DNA from: Vibrio sp. CB1-14
Lineage (GTDB): Bacteria; Pseudomonadota; Gammaproteobacteria; Enterobacterales; Vibrionaceae
Length of the DNA: 64,000 nucleotides
Assembly (NCBI RefSeq): GCF_040412085.2
Contig: NZ_CP115920.1
Location: 744,001-808,000, forward strand
Direction of reading: 5' to 3'
The position numbers and the translations under genes are program-made. The notes beneath the pieces are model-generated. The model worked only from the letters and a program-made list of their open reading frames with translations. It was not told the origin of the DNA and made no database searches. Positions 1-10,700 of the stretch are shown piece by piece. Every line of letters begins with the position of its first letter. Within the stretch, counting starts at the first letter, position 1.

Positions 1-737
1 GTCAAAAAATCAAAGTCAAAACACAGTGACTCACTTATGTGTAAGGTTTTGATGATGGATAGCGGCACGAGTGCAGGTGCCACTCCTCGGATAGCGAGCT
101 GAGCAGCCGCAGTGTACGAGTCCATCTGCATGCTTGGTGCGATTCCAGCTTGCTGTAATAAACCGGCTTGGTATGTATTCGCAGGATTGTTGAGATCATT
201 GGTGATAAGACTCGTTGGTGGTTCGGTTAAGGGCTGCTGACTCACTACCTTGAATGGCTCATCAAAAAGGTGCGTCGTCACTAATCCAAGCCGCGAGTTT
301 AAATGGCCGGCACACAGACCTACCGCCGCCTCACCAGATTTGACATGCTCGATGATACGGGGCGTGTGGTTGGTGGTGACGGTGAGATAGCTGTCTTTGG
401 CAAGTAGCTGCGGCATTACGTCACTCAAGTAGCCTGCAACTAAGGTTTCTGAGCAATCGAGTCTTAATATTGAGTGTGTTTCAACTTGCTGTTCTTCGGC
501 AATTAAACCGCGCAACTCATTCAAACTTGGGCCAACACGGGCAATGAGCGCCTCTGCCTCTGGCGTCAAACGTATTTGCCTTCCTTCCGGCTCAATTAAG
601 GTCTTACCGAGTTTCTTTTCTAGATTGGCAATGCGCTTGCTGACCGCAGATTGGCTGATATAGAGACGACTACCGGTACGTCCCATGGTTTTCTCTTGAG
701 CAAGCACCAGCAGTGTTTCAATACCTTCTAAAAGCAT
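1..737 (-). CDS. LysR-family transcriptional regulator, 3' end cut by window edge
   Basis: Reading the minus strand from the ATG at 737 gives an open frame that runs off the left edge, 245 codons without a stop. The N-terminus is a typical LysR winged helix-turn-helix: residues after about 20 read RLYISQSAVSKRIANLEKKL, the recognition-helix region of the family, followed by the start of an effector-binding domain. LysR regulators bind DNA as tetramers and respond to a small co-inducer. Only the last 50 or so residues should be missing compared with the usual 290-300. The target cannot be read from this window; modF lies downstream of its start in the same orientation with a 100-bp gap, so the two may be independent. 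Confidence 0.85.
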   Translation of the reverse strand, partial: MLLEGIETLLVLAQEKTMGRTGSRLYISQSAVSKRIANLEKKLGKTLIEPEGRQIRLTPEAEALIARVGPSLNELRGLIAEEQQVETHSILRLDCSETLVAGYLSDVMPQLLAKDSYLTVTTNHTPRIIEHVKSGEAAVGLCAGHLNSRLGLVTTHLFDEPFKVVSQQPLTEPPTSLITNDLNNPANTYQAGLLQQAGIAPSMQMDSYTAAAQLAIRGVAPALVPLSIIKTLHISESLCFDFDFL

Positions 738-837
738 GACGATTATGATGAAAAAATGGAATTAATAGCCTTAGGTTAGCATAAAATTCTCTGCGCTAAC
801 TGTCGCGTTGTGCCATTTTTAGTAAAGTAGACGATGG

Positions 838-2352
838 CTATTTTTCCTGACACGAGATTTCCTTTTGATTGGTGTTGCTAGCAGGCGTTTGGCTTTTTAG
901 CTCCGGTGTGGTGATGACTACGCGGTAGCCCTTCTCATTACCTGCTTCAACAAAATCCACAAAATAGTGAATACTGTCTAGCTCATCTTCGACATAATGC
1001 GAGACGTACAGCAACTGGCTTAGGTTTTCCTTAGCGATAAGCTCTAATGCATTCATAACCAATTTGCGCCCTAAGAAATCAAGGCCTTGATAAGGTTCAT
1101 CCAAAATCAGTATCGTCGGCTGTTTGATAATGGCACGTGCGATAAGTAGCAGACGCTGCTGACTGTATTCTAAAGACTTGAATGCGCAATCTTTCAGGTG
1201 CGACATGTGCAGCAGAGTTAACCATTCATCAGCGGCGTTGATTTGCTTTTTGCTTGGTTTGTCATAAAGTCCGATGGAATCAAAGAATCCAGACAGTAAA
1301 ACGTCACGGGCATTGCAGTTAACTCGGTATTGCAGGTGCAAAGATGAAGACACCATTCCAGTGTGCTGCTTGATGTCCCAAACTGTCTCGCCGCTGCCGC
1401 GTTTGATGCCATAAATCTCGATATCGTTGCTATAACATTGTGGGTGGTCACCAAAAATCATCCCGAGCAAAGTACTTTTGCCGCAGCCATTGGGACCGCG
1501 AACTTGCCAGTGTTCGCCATTGTTGATTTGCCAATTGACCCCGGAGAAGATCTTTTGCTCAACGTACTCCACCTTACCGTCAGTGATGTTGACCAAGGGA
1601 TCCGCGAACTTAGCGGTATGCTGATGTTTACGGATAAGTTCGAGCCACTGTTCACTTTGCTGTGAAGATTGCGCTAAGAGCTGTGAAATAATTGGGTGCT
1701 CGCGCCATTCGGTATGGCTGAGCTGTTCCTTGAGCGCCCCTTTTTCAAACATCGCAACGTGCGACATCCAGCTTGGGACTTCATCTTCTCGCGAGGTAAT
1801 GATGATCAGTTGAACGTGTAGGGATAGGTCTTTCAGATAGTCAGCTAGCATTTTACGGTGCAAAGTATCTAGACCAACAAAAGGCTCATCGAGTACCAAT
1901 ACTTTTGGCGCGCTGGCGAGTGCTCGCGCTAGCATCACGCGGCGGGTTTCACCGGTTGAGAGTTGTTTAAAACCGCGTTCTCTAAGATGAAGTAAATCTA
2001 GCTCTTGGATGAGCTGCTCGATCACATCAGGGTTATCAGAAAACTCCGAGACCAATTGTTCTACAGTGCGTCCAAAATCAATTCGATCTAAAAACTCACT
2101 GTCGTCATTAGCTTGTTCTAGTTCTAATAGTCGCTGCTGTTCGGCAAGCGAGACTTGGGCAATGCTAGAGTGAGGCTGTTGGAGTTGCCCTTCATCGGCT
2201 TTCAGTTCACCACACAGTAAATCGCCAAGTAGGCTGCCAACGTTGCCATGGGTTTCAAATACCGCCCAGTGCTCACCTGAACGAATAATCCATTCTGGTA
2301 CAGACAGTGACAGTGGGTGGTTTAGCGAGACATTATTGAAGCAGATATCCAT
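838..2352 (-). CDS. modF: ModF-type tandem ABC ATPase, asymmetric nucleotide sites
   Basis: Two ABC ATPase domains in one 504-residue chain (E. coli ModF is about 490) with no membrane segments, so it is not a transporter by itself. The ATG at 2352 is chosen over one 48 bases upstream because it has a GGGAAA ribosome site and begins at the domain. The first domain has an aberrant Walker A (ETHGNVGS, residues 33-40; the invariant Lys is Gly39) but an intact signature LSTGE (131-135) and Walker B ending in E156. The second has an intact Walker A (GPNGCGKS, 286-293) but a degraded signature LEYSQ (394-398). ModF is linked by name to molybdate transport but its job is not firmly established. No mod genes are adjacent here. 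Confidence 0.8.
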   Translation of the reverse strand: MDICFNNVSLNHPLSLSVPEWIIRSGEHWAVFETHGNVGSLLGDLLCGELKADEGQLQQPHSSIAQVSLAEQQRLLELEQANDDSEFLDRIDFGRTVEQLVSEFSDNPDVIEQLIQELDLLHLRERGFKQLSTGETRRVMLARALASAPKVLVLDEPFVGLDTLHRKMLADYLKDLSLHVQLIIITSREDEVPSWMSHVAMFEKGALKEQLSHTEWREHPIISQLLAQSSQQSEQWLELIRKHQHTAKFADPLVNITDGKVEYVEQKIFSGVNWQINNGEHWQVRGPNGCGKSTLLGMIFGDHPQCYSNDIEIYGIKRGSGETVWDIKQHTGMVSSSLHLQYRVNCNARDVLLSGFFDSIGLYDKPSKKQINAADEWLTLLHMSHLKDCAFKSLEYSQQRLLLIARAIIKQPTILILDEPYQGLDFLGRKLVMNALELIAKENLSQLLYVSHYVEDELDSIHYFVDFVEAGNEKGYRVVITTPELKSQTPASNTNQKEISCQEK

Positions 2353-2428
2353 AGACGTTTCCCTGTCTGAATACAAAAGTGAGTGGCTTTTAACCAACAT
2401 ACTAAAGCGGCAGAGAAAAATGAAGAGG

Positions 2429-2458
2429 CTGACAGGAGAATTCGTTGTCTCCTGTCAG
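2429..2458. terminator. hairpin between modF and the TRIC-family gene
   Basis: A perfect 11-bp inverted repeat (CTGACAGGAGA and its complement) with an 8-nt loop lies directly after the stop of the TRIC-family gene, which is read leftward. The T-rich stretch on the minus strand begins only about nine bases after the stem, so it is an imperfect intrinsic terminator or an mRNA 3'-end stabiliser. Confidence 0.45.
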
Positions 2459-2468
2459 TTATTTGAGG

Positions 2469-3086
2469 CTATTTATCGAGTGCGAAGGTTGGCAAAGAGA
2501 GGTGCCAACGAATTGCGCCAAGGCGGATCACCAGAGTGGCCACTACGCAGCATAGAAAGGCGCTGCCAGTTGACGCGCCCATCATCAGAGCGCCTACATG
2601 GAAGGCACCACCAATAATACAGGCGGTAGCATACACCTCGCGCCTCAATACCATAGGAACTTCACGGGCAAGAACGTCACGAATAATACCACCACCGCAG
2701 CCGGTTAATACCCCCATGATCACTGCAATCAAGTACGAATCTTGAAAGATCAGTGCTTTTTCAACGCCGATGCCGACAAATACCGCAAGGCCAATCGCAT
2801 CGCTGACAGGCAATACATACCAAGGCAGTCGTCTTGGGTGCCTGACCAGCATCATAGTGGCAATACAGGTCACTATGATTACCCAGATATAGGTTGTATC
2901 CGTTATCCAAAAAACAGGTGTTGCACCAAGCGCCATATCACGAATAGTACCACCACCGATAGCGGTTACACTGCCTAGCACCATAACACCAAAAGGATCC
3001 ATCCTAAGTCTTCCTGCAAGTATCACTCCCGATATTGCAAACACTGCCGTACCAAAAAGGTCGACCAAATAGAGCATGGAATCCAC
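2469..3086 (-). CDS. TRIC/UPF0126 family membrane protein (YicG-like)
   Basis: The 205-residue product is almost entirely hydrophobic and consists of two repeats of the UPF0126 domain. Each repeat carries the family motif GGGTIRD or GGGIIRD (near residues 44-50 and 132-138) within a run of about three membrane helices, for six or seven helices in all. Bacterial relatives are trimeric TRIC-type cation channels; some members have been annotated as glycine transporters, so the substrate is uncertain. It sits after btuF in the same orientation with a 100-bp gap, and probably has its own promoter. Confidence 0.8.
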   Translation of the reverse strand: MDSMLYLVDLFGTAVFAISGVILAGRLRMDPFGVMVLGSVTAIGGGTIRDMALGATPVFWITDTTYIWVIIVTCIATMMLVRHPRRLPWYVLPVSDAIGLAVFVGIGVEKALIFQDSYLIAVIMGVLTGCGGGIIRDVLAREVPMVLRREVYATACIIGGAFHVGALMMGASTGSAFLCCVVATLVIRLGAIRWHLSLPTFALDK

Positions 3087-3185
3087 AGCTATATTCTCAC
3101 TGAAGAAAAGTAATAGGAAAGTACGCCAATTTTACGGGATTTAACGTTTGCGGATAGCGAATCTTACCTGAATGTGATCGATGTC

Positions 3186-4010
3186 TCATTTCTTCTGTGC
3201 TCGTACCCAGTGTAGGTGCTCACACACTTGAGTGACAGCCAGCAAGGTTCTTGGGGTTGGGCGATTGAGCCAATCTGAGGTTAAAGCCCACACATGGTCG
3301 TTTTGTACCGCGGGCAGTTCTTGCTGCCATTTTTGCCACATATTGCCGTTAGCGATGGCATGCTCAGAAGTGAATATAGCCTCAGGTTGGCGAACGATAA
3401 CTTGCTCTGGGCTTACTTGAGGATAGGGCGCTTTGCTACTTGCGAAGATGTTTTCTCCACCACAAAACTCAAACACTTCACTTGGCCAGTTACCATCGGA
3501 CAGGGTAATGATAGGCTTTTCACTCAGCTGGTAGAAATAACGCACCTTATCCTCGGTGTCGTACTTCTGTTTTAACTCAGCAAGCTTGGCACGAAACTGC
3601 TTTGCAGCATTGATGCCGATATCAGGATCGTCAGCATATTGACTTAGCGCTTCAAGGTTGTTGGCAATGCCTTCTAGAGATTTGGCTTTGGAGTAATAGA
3701 GGTTGAAGCCGAGGTGCTCTAGTTTTTCAAGCTCTCGGGCAGGGTTTCCGGTTGGCCATGCCAAGATTAGATCAGGCTCTATAGCAACAATTCGCTCTAA
3801 CTTAATGCCCTGATAGTTAGCAACGCGTTCAAGCTTTTCTGCTTGCTCTGGGTAGTCGCTGTATTCACTGACAGCAATCAGCTTGTCGCCAAGACCAGCG
3901 GCATAAGCCAGCTCTGTCGTGTGTGGGGCGAGGCTGATAATACGCTGGGTATCGGCAATGGCTACGCCACTGGCTAGCAGAGCTAAAACGCCTAACAGGG
4001 TTTTCTTCAT
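3186..4010 (-). CDS. btuF: vitamin B12 ABC transporter periplasmic binding protein BtuF
   Basis: BtuF binds cobalamin or cobinamide in the periplasm and passes it to the BtuCD transporter. The 274-residue product (E. coli 266) starts with a cleavable signal peptide whose likely cut is after VAIA (about residue 19), then the class III periplasmic-binding fold beginning [17 protein letters not shown]. The two lobes, joined by a long helix, are characteristic. Only 3 bp separate it from cbiB upstream, so both are cotranscribed and together suit uptake and salvage of corrinoids. BtuC and BtuD are not in the window. Confidence 0.9.
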   Translation of the reverse strand: MKKTLLGVLALLASGVAIADTQRIISLAPHTTELAYAAGLGDKLIAVSEYSDYPEQAEKLERVANYQGIKLERIVAIEPDLILAWPTGNPARELEKLEHLGFNLYYSKAKSLEGIANNLEALSQYADDPDIGINAAKQFRAKLAELKQKYDTEDKVRYFYQLSEKPIITLSDGNWPSEVFEFCGGENIFASSKAPYPQVSPEQVIVRQPEAIFTSEHAIANGNMWQKWQQELPAVQNDHVWALTSDWLNRPTPRTLLAVTQVCEHLHWVRAQKK

Positions 4011-4013
4011 TGA

Positions 4014-4967
4014 TTACAATCCTTGGTAGATGATGAACATCACAGCGCTTTGTAGCATTAACCACACATAGATCCGCCATGCGATGTGTTTTTGAATTTG
4101 AGCGATATGAATGGCCGCGGGTGCGATTTTCCCACCTACTCGAGCACGCTGTAGTTTGTCAGTACCATAAATAGCAGGGCCACCTAACGCCAGTTCAAAG
4201 CGGTTGGCATAGCCGCAGATGAGCCAGTTAGTCGCTGCATTTGGCCAAGCTTTCGCTTGTGATAGGGTTTGTTTGATAGCGTGTGTAGGCAGGCCGAGTA
4301 AAACCATCATTGAAAACAGTTTTTGCGGCACAAAGTCAATCATCATAAATAGCCAAGCCGCGGGTTTACCAAAGGTCGCATAACCTAGCTTGTTTGGACT
4401 CCAGCTGCGAGCGAGCTCTGCACAAAGACGATACATTAGTGCGCCTATGCCGCCCGCTAGACCATACCAAAACAAAACGCCGATGACGTTTCTCGCATAG
4501 CCCACAATAACGCTTTCCGCGCCAGCCTTTCCAAGTCCAAGTAACGACAGCGCGTCCGTTTCTCGATTGACTTTGGATGCAAGCAAATGGCGAGCGCTCG
4601 ACTTATCTTCTTTTGCCAAGGCGTCTATGAAGCGTCGTGTGAATAGCTCATTGCCTCGCCACTCAACCGCGAGCAGTAGTAGGGCGAGCTCATAGAATTC
4701 TGCTTTCCAAACCAAGGTCTGAAGTGCGACTAGCACGGCCAAGGTTGGAACGAGTAGTAGCATTAACGCCAGTATTCCCGATAGCTGCTGTTGTTGAGGT
4801 AATGCGCTTGGCGAGTTAACCTTGCTCGCTATATGACTTAGCAATAATTGCCAGAACCTGACTGGATGTGCCGAGGGTGGAATGGGGATAAGTAGATGAA
4901 ACAAAAGTGCACCCCAGAGCGTTAGGAGTGCACCATTGGCATATAAACTCTCAATAAAAGAGCTCAT
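4014..4967 (-). CDS. cbiB: CobD/CbiB family adenosylcobinamide-phosphate synthase
   Basis: CbiB is an integral membrane enzyme that attaches the aminopropanol arm to cobyric acid to give adenosylcobinamide phosphate. The 317-residue protein has at least four hydrophobic segments (near 8-28, 70-105, 160-185 and 295-315). It keeps the family landmarks HPVRFW near residue 34, MIDFVPQKL near 206-214, and a C-terminal LGGPAIYG with nearby Arg and Gly-Gly-Lys. AmpE belongs to the same superfamily and is the main alternative. Direct linkage to btuF (3-bp gap) favours corrinoid metabolism. Most Vibrio lack the full anaerobic B12 pathway, so a salvage role is inferred. Confidence 0.75.
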   Translation of the reverse strand: MSSFIESLYANGALLTLWGALLFHLLIPIPPSAHPVRFWQLLLSHIASKVNSPSALPQQQQLSGILALMLLLVPTLAVLVALQTLVWKAEFYELALLLLAVEWRGNELFTRRFIDALAKEDKSSARHLLASKVNRETDALSLLGLGKAGAESVIVGYARNVIGVLFWYGLAGGIGALMYRLCAELARSWSPNKLGYATFGKPAAWLFMMIDFVPQKLFSMMVLLGLPTHAIKQTLSQAKAWPNAATNWLICGYANRFELALGGPAIYGTDKLQRARVGGKIAPAAIHIAQIQKHIAWRIYVWLMLQSAVMFIIYQGL

Positions 4968-5010
4968 TTACGTCGTCCTTGTACGTGATGTTGTTTACAA
5001 CAAGGCGCGC

Positions 5011-5706
5011 TTACTTAAGCAGCTCAACCATTTTTACTACCATCTCCGACGAGCTTTGCGCTGCTAGGGGTAGGAACTCTTCAAAGCTCATTGGTGATTC
5101 TTTATCGGCTACATCAGAAATAGCACGAACCACTACGAATGGCGTGTTGAACTGATGACAGGTTTGCGCAATCGCAGACGCTTCCATCTCAACGGCAATA
5201 ACGCCAGGGAAGTTAGCACGGATAACCGCTTGACGCTCTGGGCGACATACGAATTCGTCACCTGTACAGATAAGGCCGCGTACTGCGTGCTTGTCTTCCA
5301 TTTGAGCCAGCGCTTGCTCAGCGACGTCCATCAGTTTTTGATCCGCGGCGAACGCTGCTGGTTGACCTGCCATTTGACCAATCTCGTAGCCAAATGCTGT
5401 TACGTCAGCGTCGTGGTGACGAACTTCGGTCGAGATAACCACATCACCTAGGTTTAGAGAAGACTCAAAGCCACCTGCAGAGCCCGTGTTAATCACAACG
5501 TCTGGCTGGTAATCGCTAAGAAGGATCGTGGTACCCACTGCTGCCGCGACTTTACCGATACCTGATTGAAGCAACACGATGTCTGCACCGTCAAGTTGAC
5601 CAGTAAAGAAGGTACAACCGCCTTTCTTGGTTTCTTCAAGGTTCGTCAGTGCTGCTTTTAGGATGGACACTTCTTGTTCCATTGCGCCAATTACGCCGAT
5701 TTTCAT
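5011..5706 (-). CDS. mtnN: 5'-methylthioadenosine/S-adenosylhomocysteine nucleosidase
   Basis: MtnN (Pfs) hydrolyses MTA and SAH to adenine and the thioribosyl sugar, which clears SAM by-products and supplies the S-ribosylhomocysteine used for AI-2. The ATG at 5706 gives 231 residues starting [13 protein letters not shown]. An upstream in-frame ATG would add 16 non-conserved residues. Catalytic Glu12 (in MEQEV), the EMEASAI substrate-binding stretch and the AISDVAD motif with the catalytic Asp are all present. It is first in a leftward run with cbiB (43-bp gap) and btuF. Confidence 0.95.
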   Translation of the reverse strand: MKIGVIGAMEQEVSILKAALTNLEETKKGGCTFFTGQLDGADIVLLQSGIGKVAAAVGTTILLSDYQPDVVINTGSAGGFESSLNLGDVVISTEVRHHDADVTAFGYEIGQMAGQPAAFAADQKLMDVAEQALAQMEDKHAVRGLICTGDEFVCRPERQAVIRANFPGVIAVEMEASAIAQTCHQFNTPFVVVRAISDVADKESPMSFEEFLPLAAQSSSEMVVKMVELLK

Positions 5707-5792
5707 AGAGAGTCTCTCAAGTTGGAAAACGTATTTTGGCGTGCAGTATAGCAACAGTCGCCGCGCTTCCCAACCTTTGCGAGATGGAGCGA

Positions 5793-6233
5793 TTAGGGAT
5801 TTGCGATGACTAATCCAGTTTCGATGAGCTTAGCGCGAAGCGCTTCAACTCGTTTTCTGTTTACGTCGAAATCGTAGTAGCCAATTCGTGCTTCGGAGCG
5901 CACTAGTAGCTCACCGTCTTGGATTTTAACCTCCATATCATCTACATACCGAAACACACTTGAGGTGTATTCCACGCGTAGATAGTTGCCTTCGAATGCA
6001 GCTACCTCGGCGTTATCGAAACTAAGCGCTACGGTTTCAATCTGATTGATGTTGGTATCCGGGGCGAGCTTAAATGGCGCGAGTTTAAATTCTTCACGGC
6101 TATCTTGGGTGGAGACGCAGCGCGGACTATCGCCGCAAGGCTCCTCAGTTCGATCTGTGGTGGTCTTATAGCCTGCACCGCAAGCGGTAAGCAAAATGAC
6201 AGAAGAGAGGGTAATTAGCTTTGTTATTGTCAT
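5793..6233 (-). CDS. DUF1499 domain lipoprotein
   Basis: This is a 146-residue exported lipoprotein: after a short hydrophobic signal the lipobox LLTAC places the lipidated Cys at residue 18. The body begins with the DUF1499 landmark [11 protein letters not shown] and continues as an alternating strand/helix domain ending in [11 protein letters not shown]. The start at 6233 is preferred over the ATG at 6248 because AAGGGAA lies at the right distance. The function of DUF1499 is unknown. It is separated from mtnN and from gltD by its own intergenic DNA. Confidence 0.75.
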   Translation of the reverse strand: MTITKLITLSSVILLTACGAGYKTTTDRTEEPCGDSPRCVSTQDSREEFKLAPFKLAPDTNINQIETVALSFDNAEVAAFEGNYLRVEYTSSVFRYVDDMEVKIQDGELLVRSEARIGYYDFDVNRKRVEALRAKLIETGLVIANP

Positions 6234-6261
6234 AACGTTCCCTTGCAAAATGTAGCGCTTT

Positions 6262-6286
6262 AAAAAAACCCAGCAGTAGTGCTGGG
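6262..6286 (-). terminator. intrinsic terminator of the first gltBD operon
   Basis: On the minus strand the sequence reads CCCAGCA, a CTAC loop, TGCTGGG and then seven T residues. It lies 29 bp past the gltD stop at 6315, a canonical rho-independent terminator. Confidence 0.85.
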
Positions 6287-6314
6287 CTTAGTCTTGGTTT
6301 ATGTACTGGCAACC

Positions 6315-7745
<1,431 letters not shown>

Positions 7746-10700
7746 TTACTGTGCTTGAACGCGCAGCTCTGCAGCGCTTCGGCTTTGGTGACCAAGCAAG
7801 GTGCGAAGATCCGCAGCTTTTGGCTTGACGAGATAGAACTTCGGAATCCATTCATCGAAGTTCGCCAGAATGTGTTCGGCGTGCACTGAGCCTGTCTCTT
7901 CTAGGTGCTCAGCAATAAGGCCGCGCAGATGCTCTTGATGGATATACAAATCAGACAGCGAAATCGCTTCTACTGATTCCGTGTTGACGCGACCTTCAAA
8001 GTCGTCGTTACTGTCCATCACATAAGCAAAGCCGCCAGTCATACCTGCGCCAAAGTTAACCCCCGTAGCGCCAAGGATGGCGACAATACCGCCAGTCATG
8101 TATTCACAAGCGTTGTCACCGGCGCCCTCAATCACAGCAATAGTGCCTGAGTTACGCACCCCAAAGCGCTCGCCAGCGGTACCTGCTGCATACAATTTTC
8201 CGCCTGTTGCGCCGTACAAACAGGTGTTACCGACGATAGTGGCATCGTTACAAGTGAAAGTAGTACCGACGTGTGGTTTGATAACGAGCTTACCGCCCGC
8301 CATGCCTTTACCGACATAGTCATTGGCATCACCCGTTAGGTAGATTTCCACCCCACCAGCGTTCCAAACGCCGAGGGATTGGCCTGCAGTACCATCGAGA
8401 TAGAGTTTGATTGGGCTGGTCGCCATGCCTTGGTTGCCATAGCGCTTAGCCACACTGCCAGAAAGTCTCGCACCAACAGAGCGATCGGTGTTTCTGACAT
8501 CAAAGTAGAAACTGCCTCCGGATCTGTTTTCAACGGCCGTTTTGGTTTGCTCAACAATCTTCTGGTTAAGCTCTGCTTTATCAAAAGGTTGATTTGGCTC
8601 AGTCCAATACAGTGGATGAGATTGCGGAGACACTGGCGCTTCGAGAATGTTCGACAGATCGAGCTTGGATTGCTTCGCGGTCATCCCTTCGACAGCTTCT
8701 AATAAATCGGTACGACCAATTAAGTCAGTGAGCTTTTCTACCCCGAGTTCAGCGAGCAGTTCGCGTACTTCATCGGCAAGTCCCGTGAAGTAGTTGACCA
8801 CCATTTCTGGTAGACCTTTGAAGTACTCTTTACGCAGCGTTTCATCTTGCGTGGCAACGCCCGTCGCGCAGTTGTTCAGGTGACAGATTCGTAAGAATTT
8901 ACAGCCCATCGCGACCATAGGTGCAGTGCCGAAACCGAAACTTTCAGCACCAAGGATGGCCGCTTTAACAACGTCTAAGCCGGTTTTTAAACCCCCATCT
9001 ACTTGCAATCGGATCTTATGGCGCAGGTTATTGGCCACTAGAGCTTGTTGCGTTTCAGCAAGGCCGAGTTCCCAAGGACAACCCGCGTATTTCACTGATG
9101 TCAGTGGACTTGCTGCTGTGCCACCATCATAGCCTGAGATGGTGATGAGATCGGCATAGGCCTTGGCAACTCCTGTGGCAATCGTGCCGACACCCGGCTC
9201 GGAAACCAGTTTTACCGATACCAGCGCGTCGGGATTAACCTGCTTCAAATCGAAGATAAGCTGGGCTAAATCCTCAATAGAGTAGATGTCGTGATGCGGA
9301 GGTGGGGAAATAAGCGTGACCCCTTGTACTGAGTGACGCAGCTTAGCGATTTCCGCTGTGACTTTATGTCCTGGCAGCTGGCCACCTTCGCCGGGTTTCG
9401 CCCCTTGCGCAACTTTGATTTGCAGCACGTCGGCATTGGTGAGGTAGTGTGGCGTCACGCCAAAACGGCCGGAGGCAATCTGCTTAATGCGAGAGTTACG
9501 GTTAGTTCCAAAGCGGCGGGGATCTTCGCCGCCCTCACCAGAGTTGGAATAGCCCCCAAGCTTGTTCATTGCCATGGCAAGCGCTTCGTGCGCTTCTGGG
9601 CTCAATGCGCCAATGGACATTGCCGCTGAGTCAAAGCGTTTGAACAGCTCCGTGTTAGGTTCAATTTGCTCAAGTGGCAGCGCGTTGTCCGCCTTTTTCA
9701 ACTGCATCAGGTCACGTAGCATCGCGACAGGGCGGTCATTCACTTGCTTGGCATACGACTTGTAGTCGGAGGCTTCGCCCGATTTCACCGCTTGTTGCAG
9801 CGTACCAACGACATCAGGGTTGTAGGCGTGATATTCGCCATCGTGAACGTATTTAAGCAGGCCGCCATGTTCCACGGGTTTGCGTTTTGCCCATGCCTTG
9901 CGAGATAGGTTGAACAAGTCTTGTTGGAAGTCTTCAAAGCTTGCACCTTGAATACGTGTCGTTACGCCAGTAAAGCACAGGTCGACCACATCACGATGCA
10001 GACCAACCGCCTCAAACAGCTGTGAGCAGCGATAAGAGGCGATGGTCGAGATACCCATCTTTGACATTATCTTATACAGACCCTTGTTGATACCATACTG
10101 ATAGTTTTGCATCACATTGCGGTAGCTCTTATCAATGGCACCATCATCAACAAGTTTTCCTAGCGCCTCATAAGCGAGGTAAGGGTAGACAGCAGTCGCG
10201 CCAAATCCAAGCAGAACCGCAAACTGATGTGGGTCACGAGCGGTTGCAGTTTCAACAATAATGTTGGCATCGCAGCGAAGGTTCGCGTCAATCAATCGAG
10301 TTTGTACCGCGCCAACCGCCATAGCTGCTGGAATAGGCAACTTGCCTTTAACAAGGGCACGATCGGAAAGCACCACCAGAACCGTCCCTTCTTTAACGAC
10401 GGTCTCCGCGTGATCGCAGAGATCGAGCAGAGCTTGTTTGAGATCTTTCTCATTTGGATCGTAATTGATATCGAGGATCGTGTTGCGATAGTGCTTGTCA
10501 CTTAGCTCAAGGAGTTGCTGCATATCAGAGTAAAGCAGTACTGGTGAATCGAACGTCACACGGTAGGCGTGGCCATCGGTTTCACAGAACACATTCATCT
10601 CTTGACCGACACTGGTTGCAAGCGACATCACGTGTTTTTCGCGCAGTGGGTCGATAGGTGGGTTGGTGACCTGAGCAAACTTCTGACGGAAGTAGTCAGT

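Noticed and set aside
1363..1665. 100-codon plus-strand ORF inside modF
   Set aside because: It lies fully within the conserved ATPase gene on the opposite strand, has no ribosome site and no recognisable domain.
2243..2617. 124-codon plus-strand ORF bridging modF and the TRIC gene
   Set aside because: It crosses two genes on the other strand and the hairpin between them; no conserved motif.
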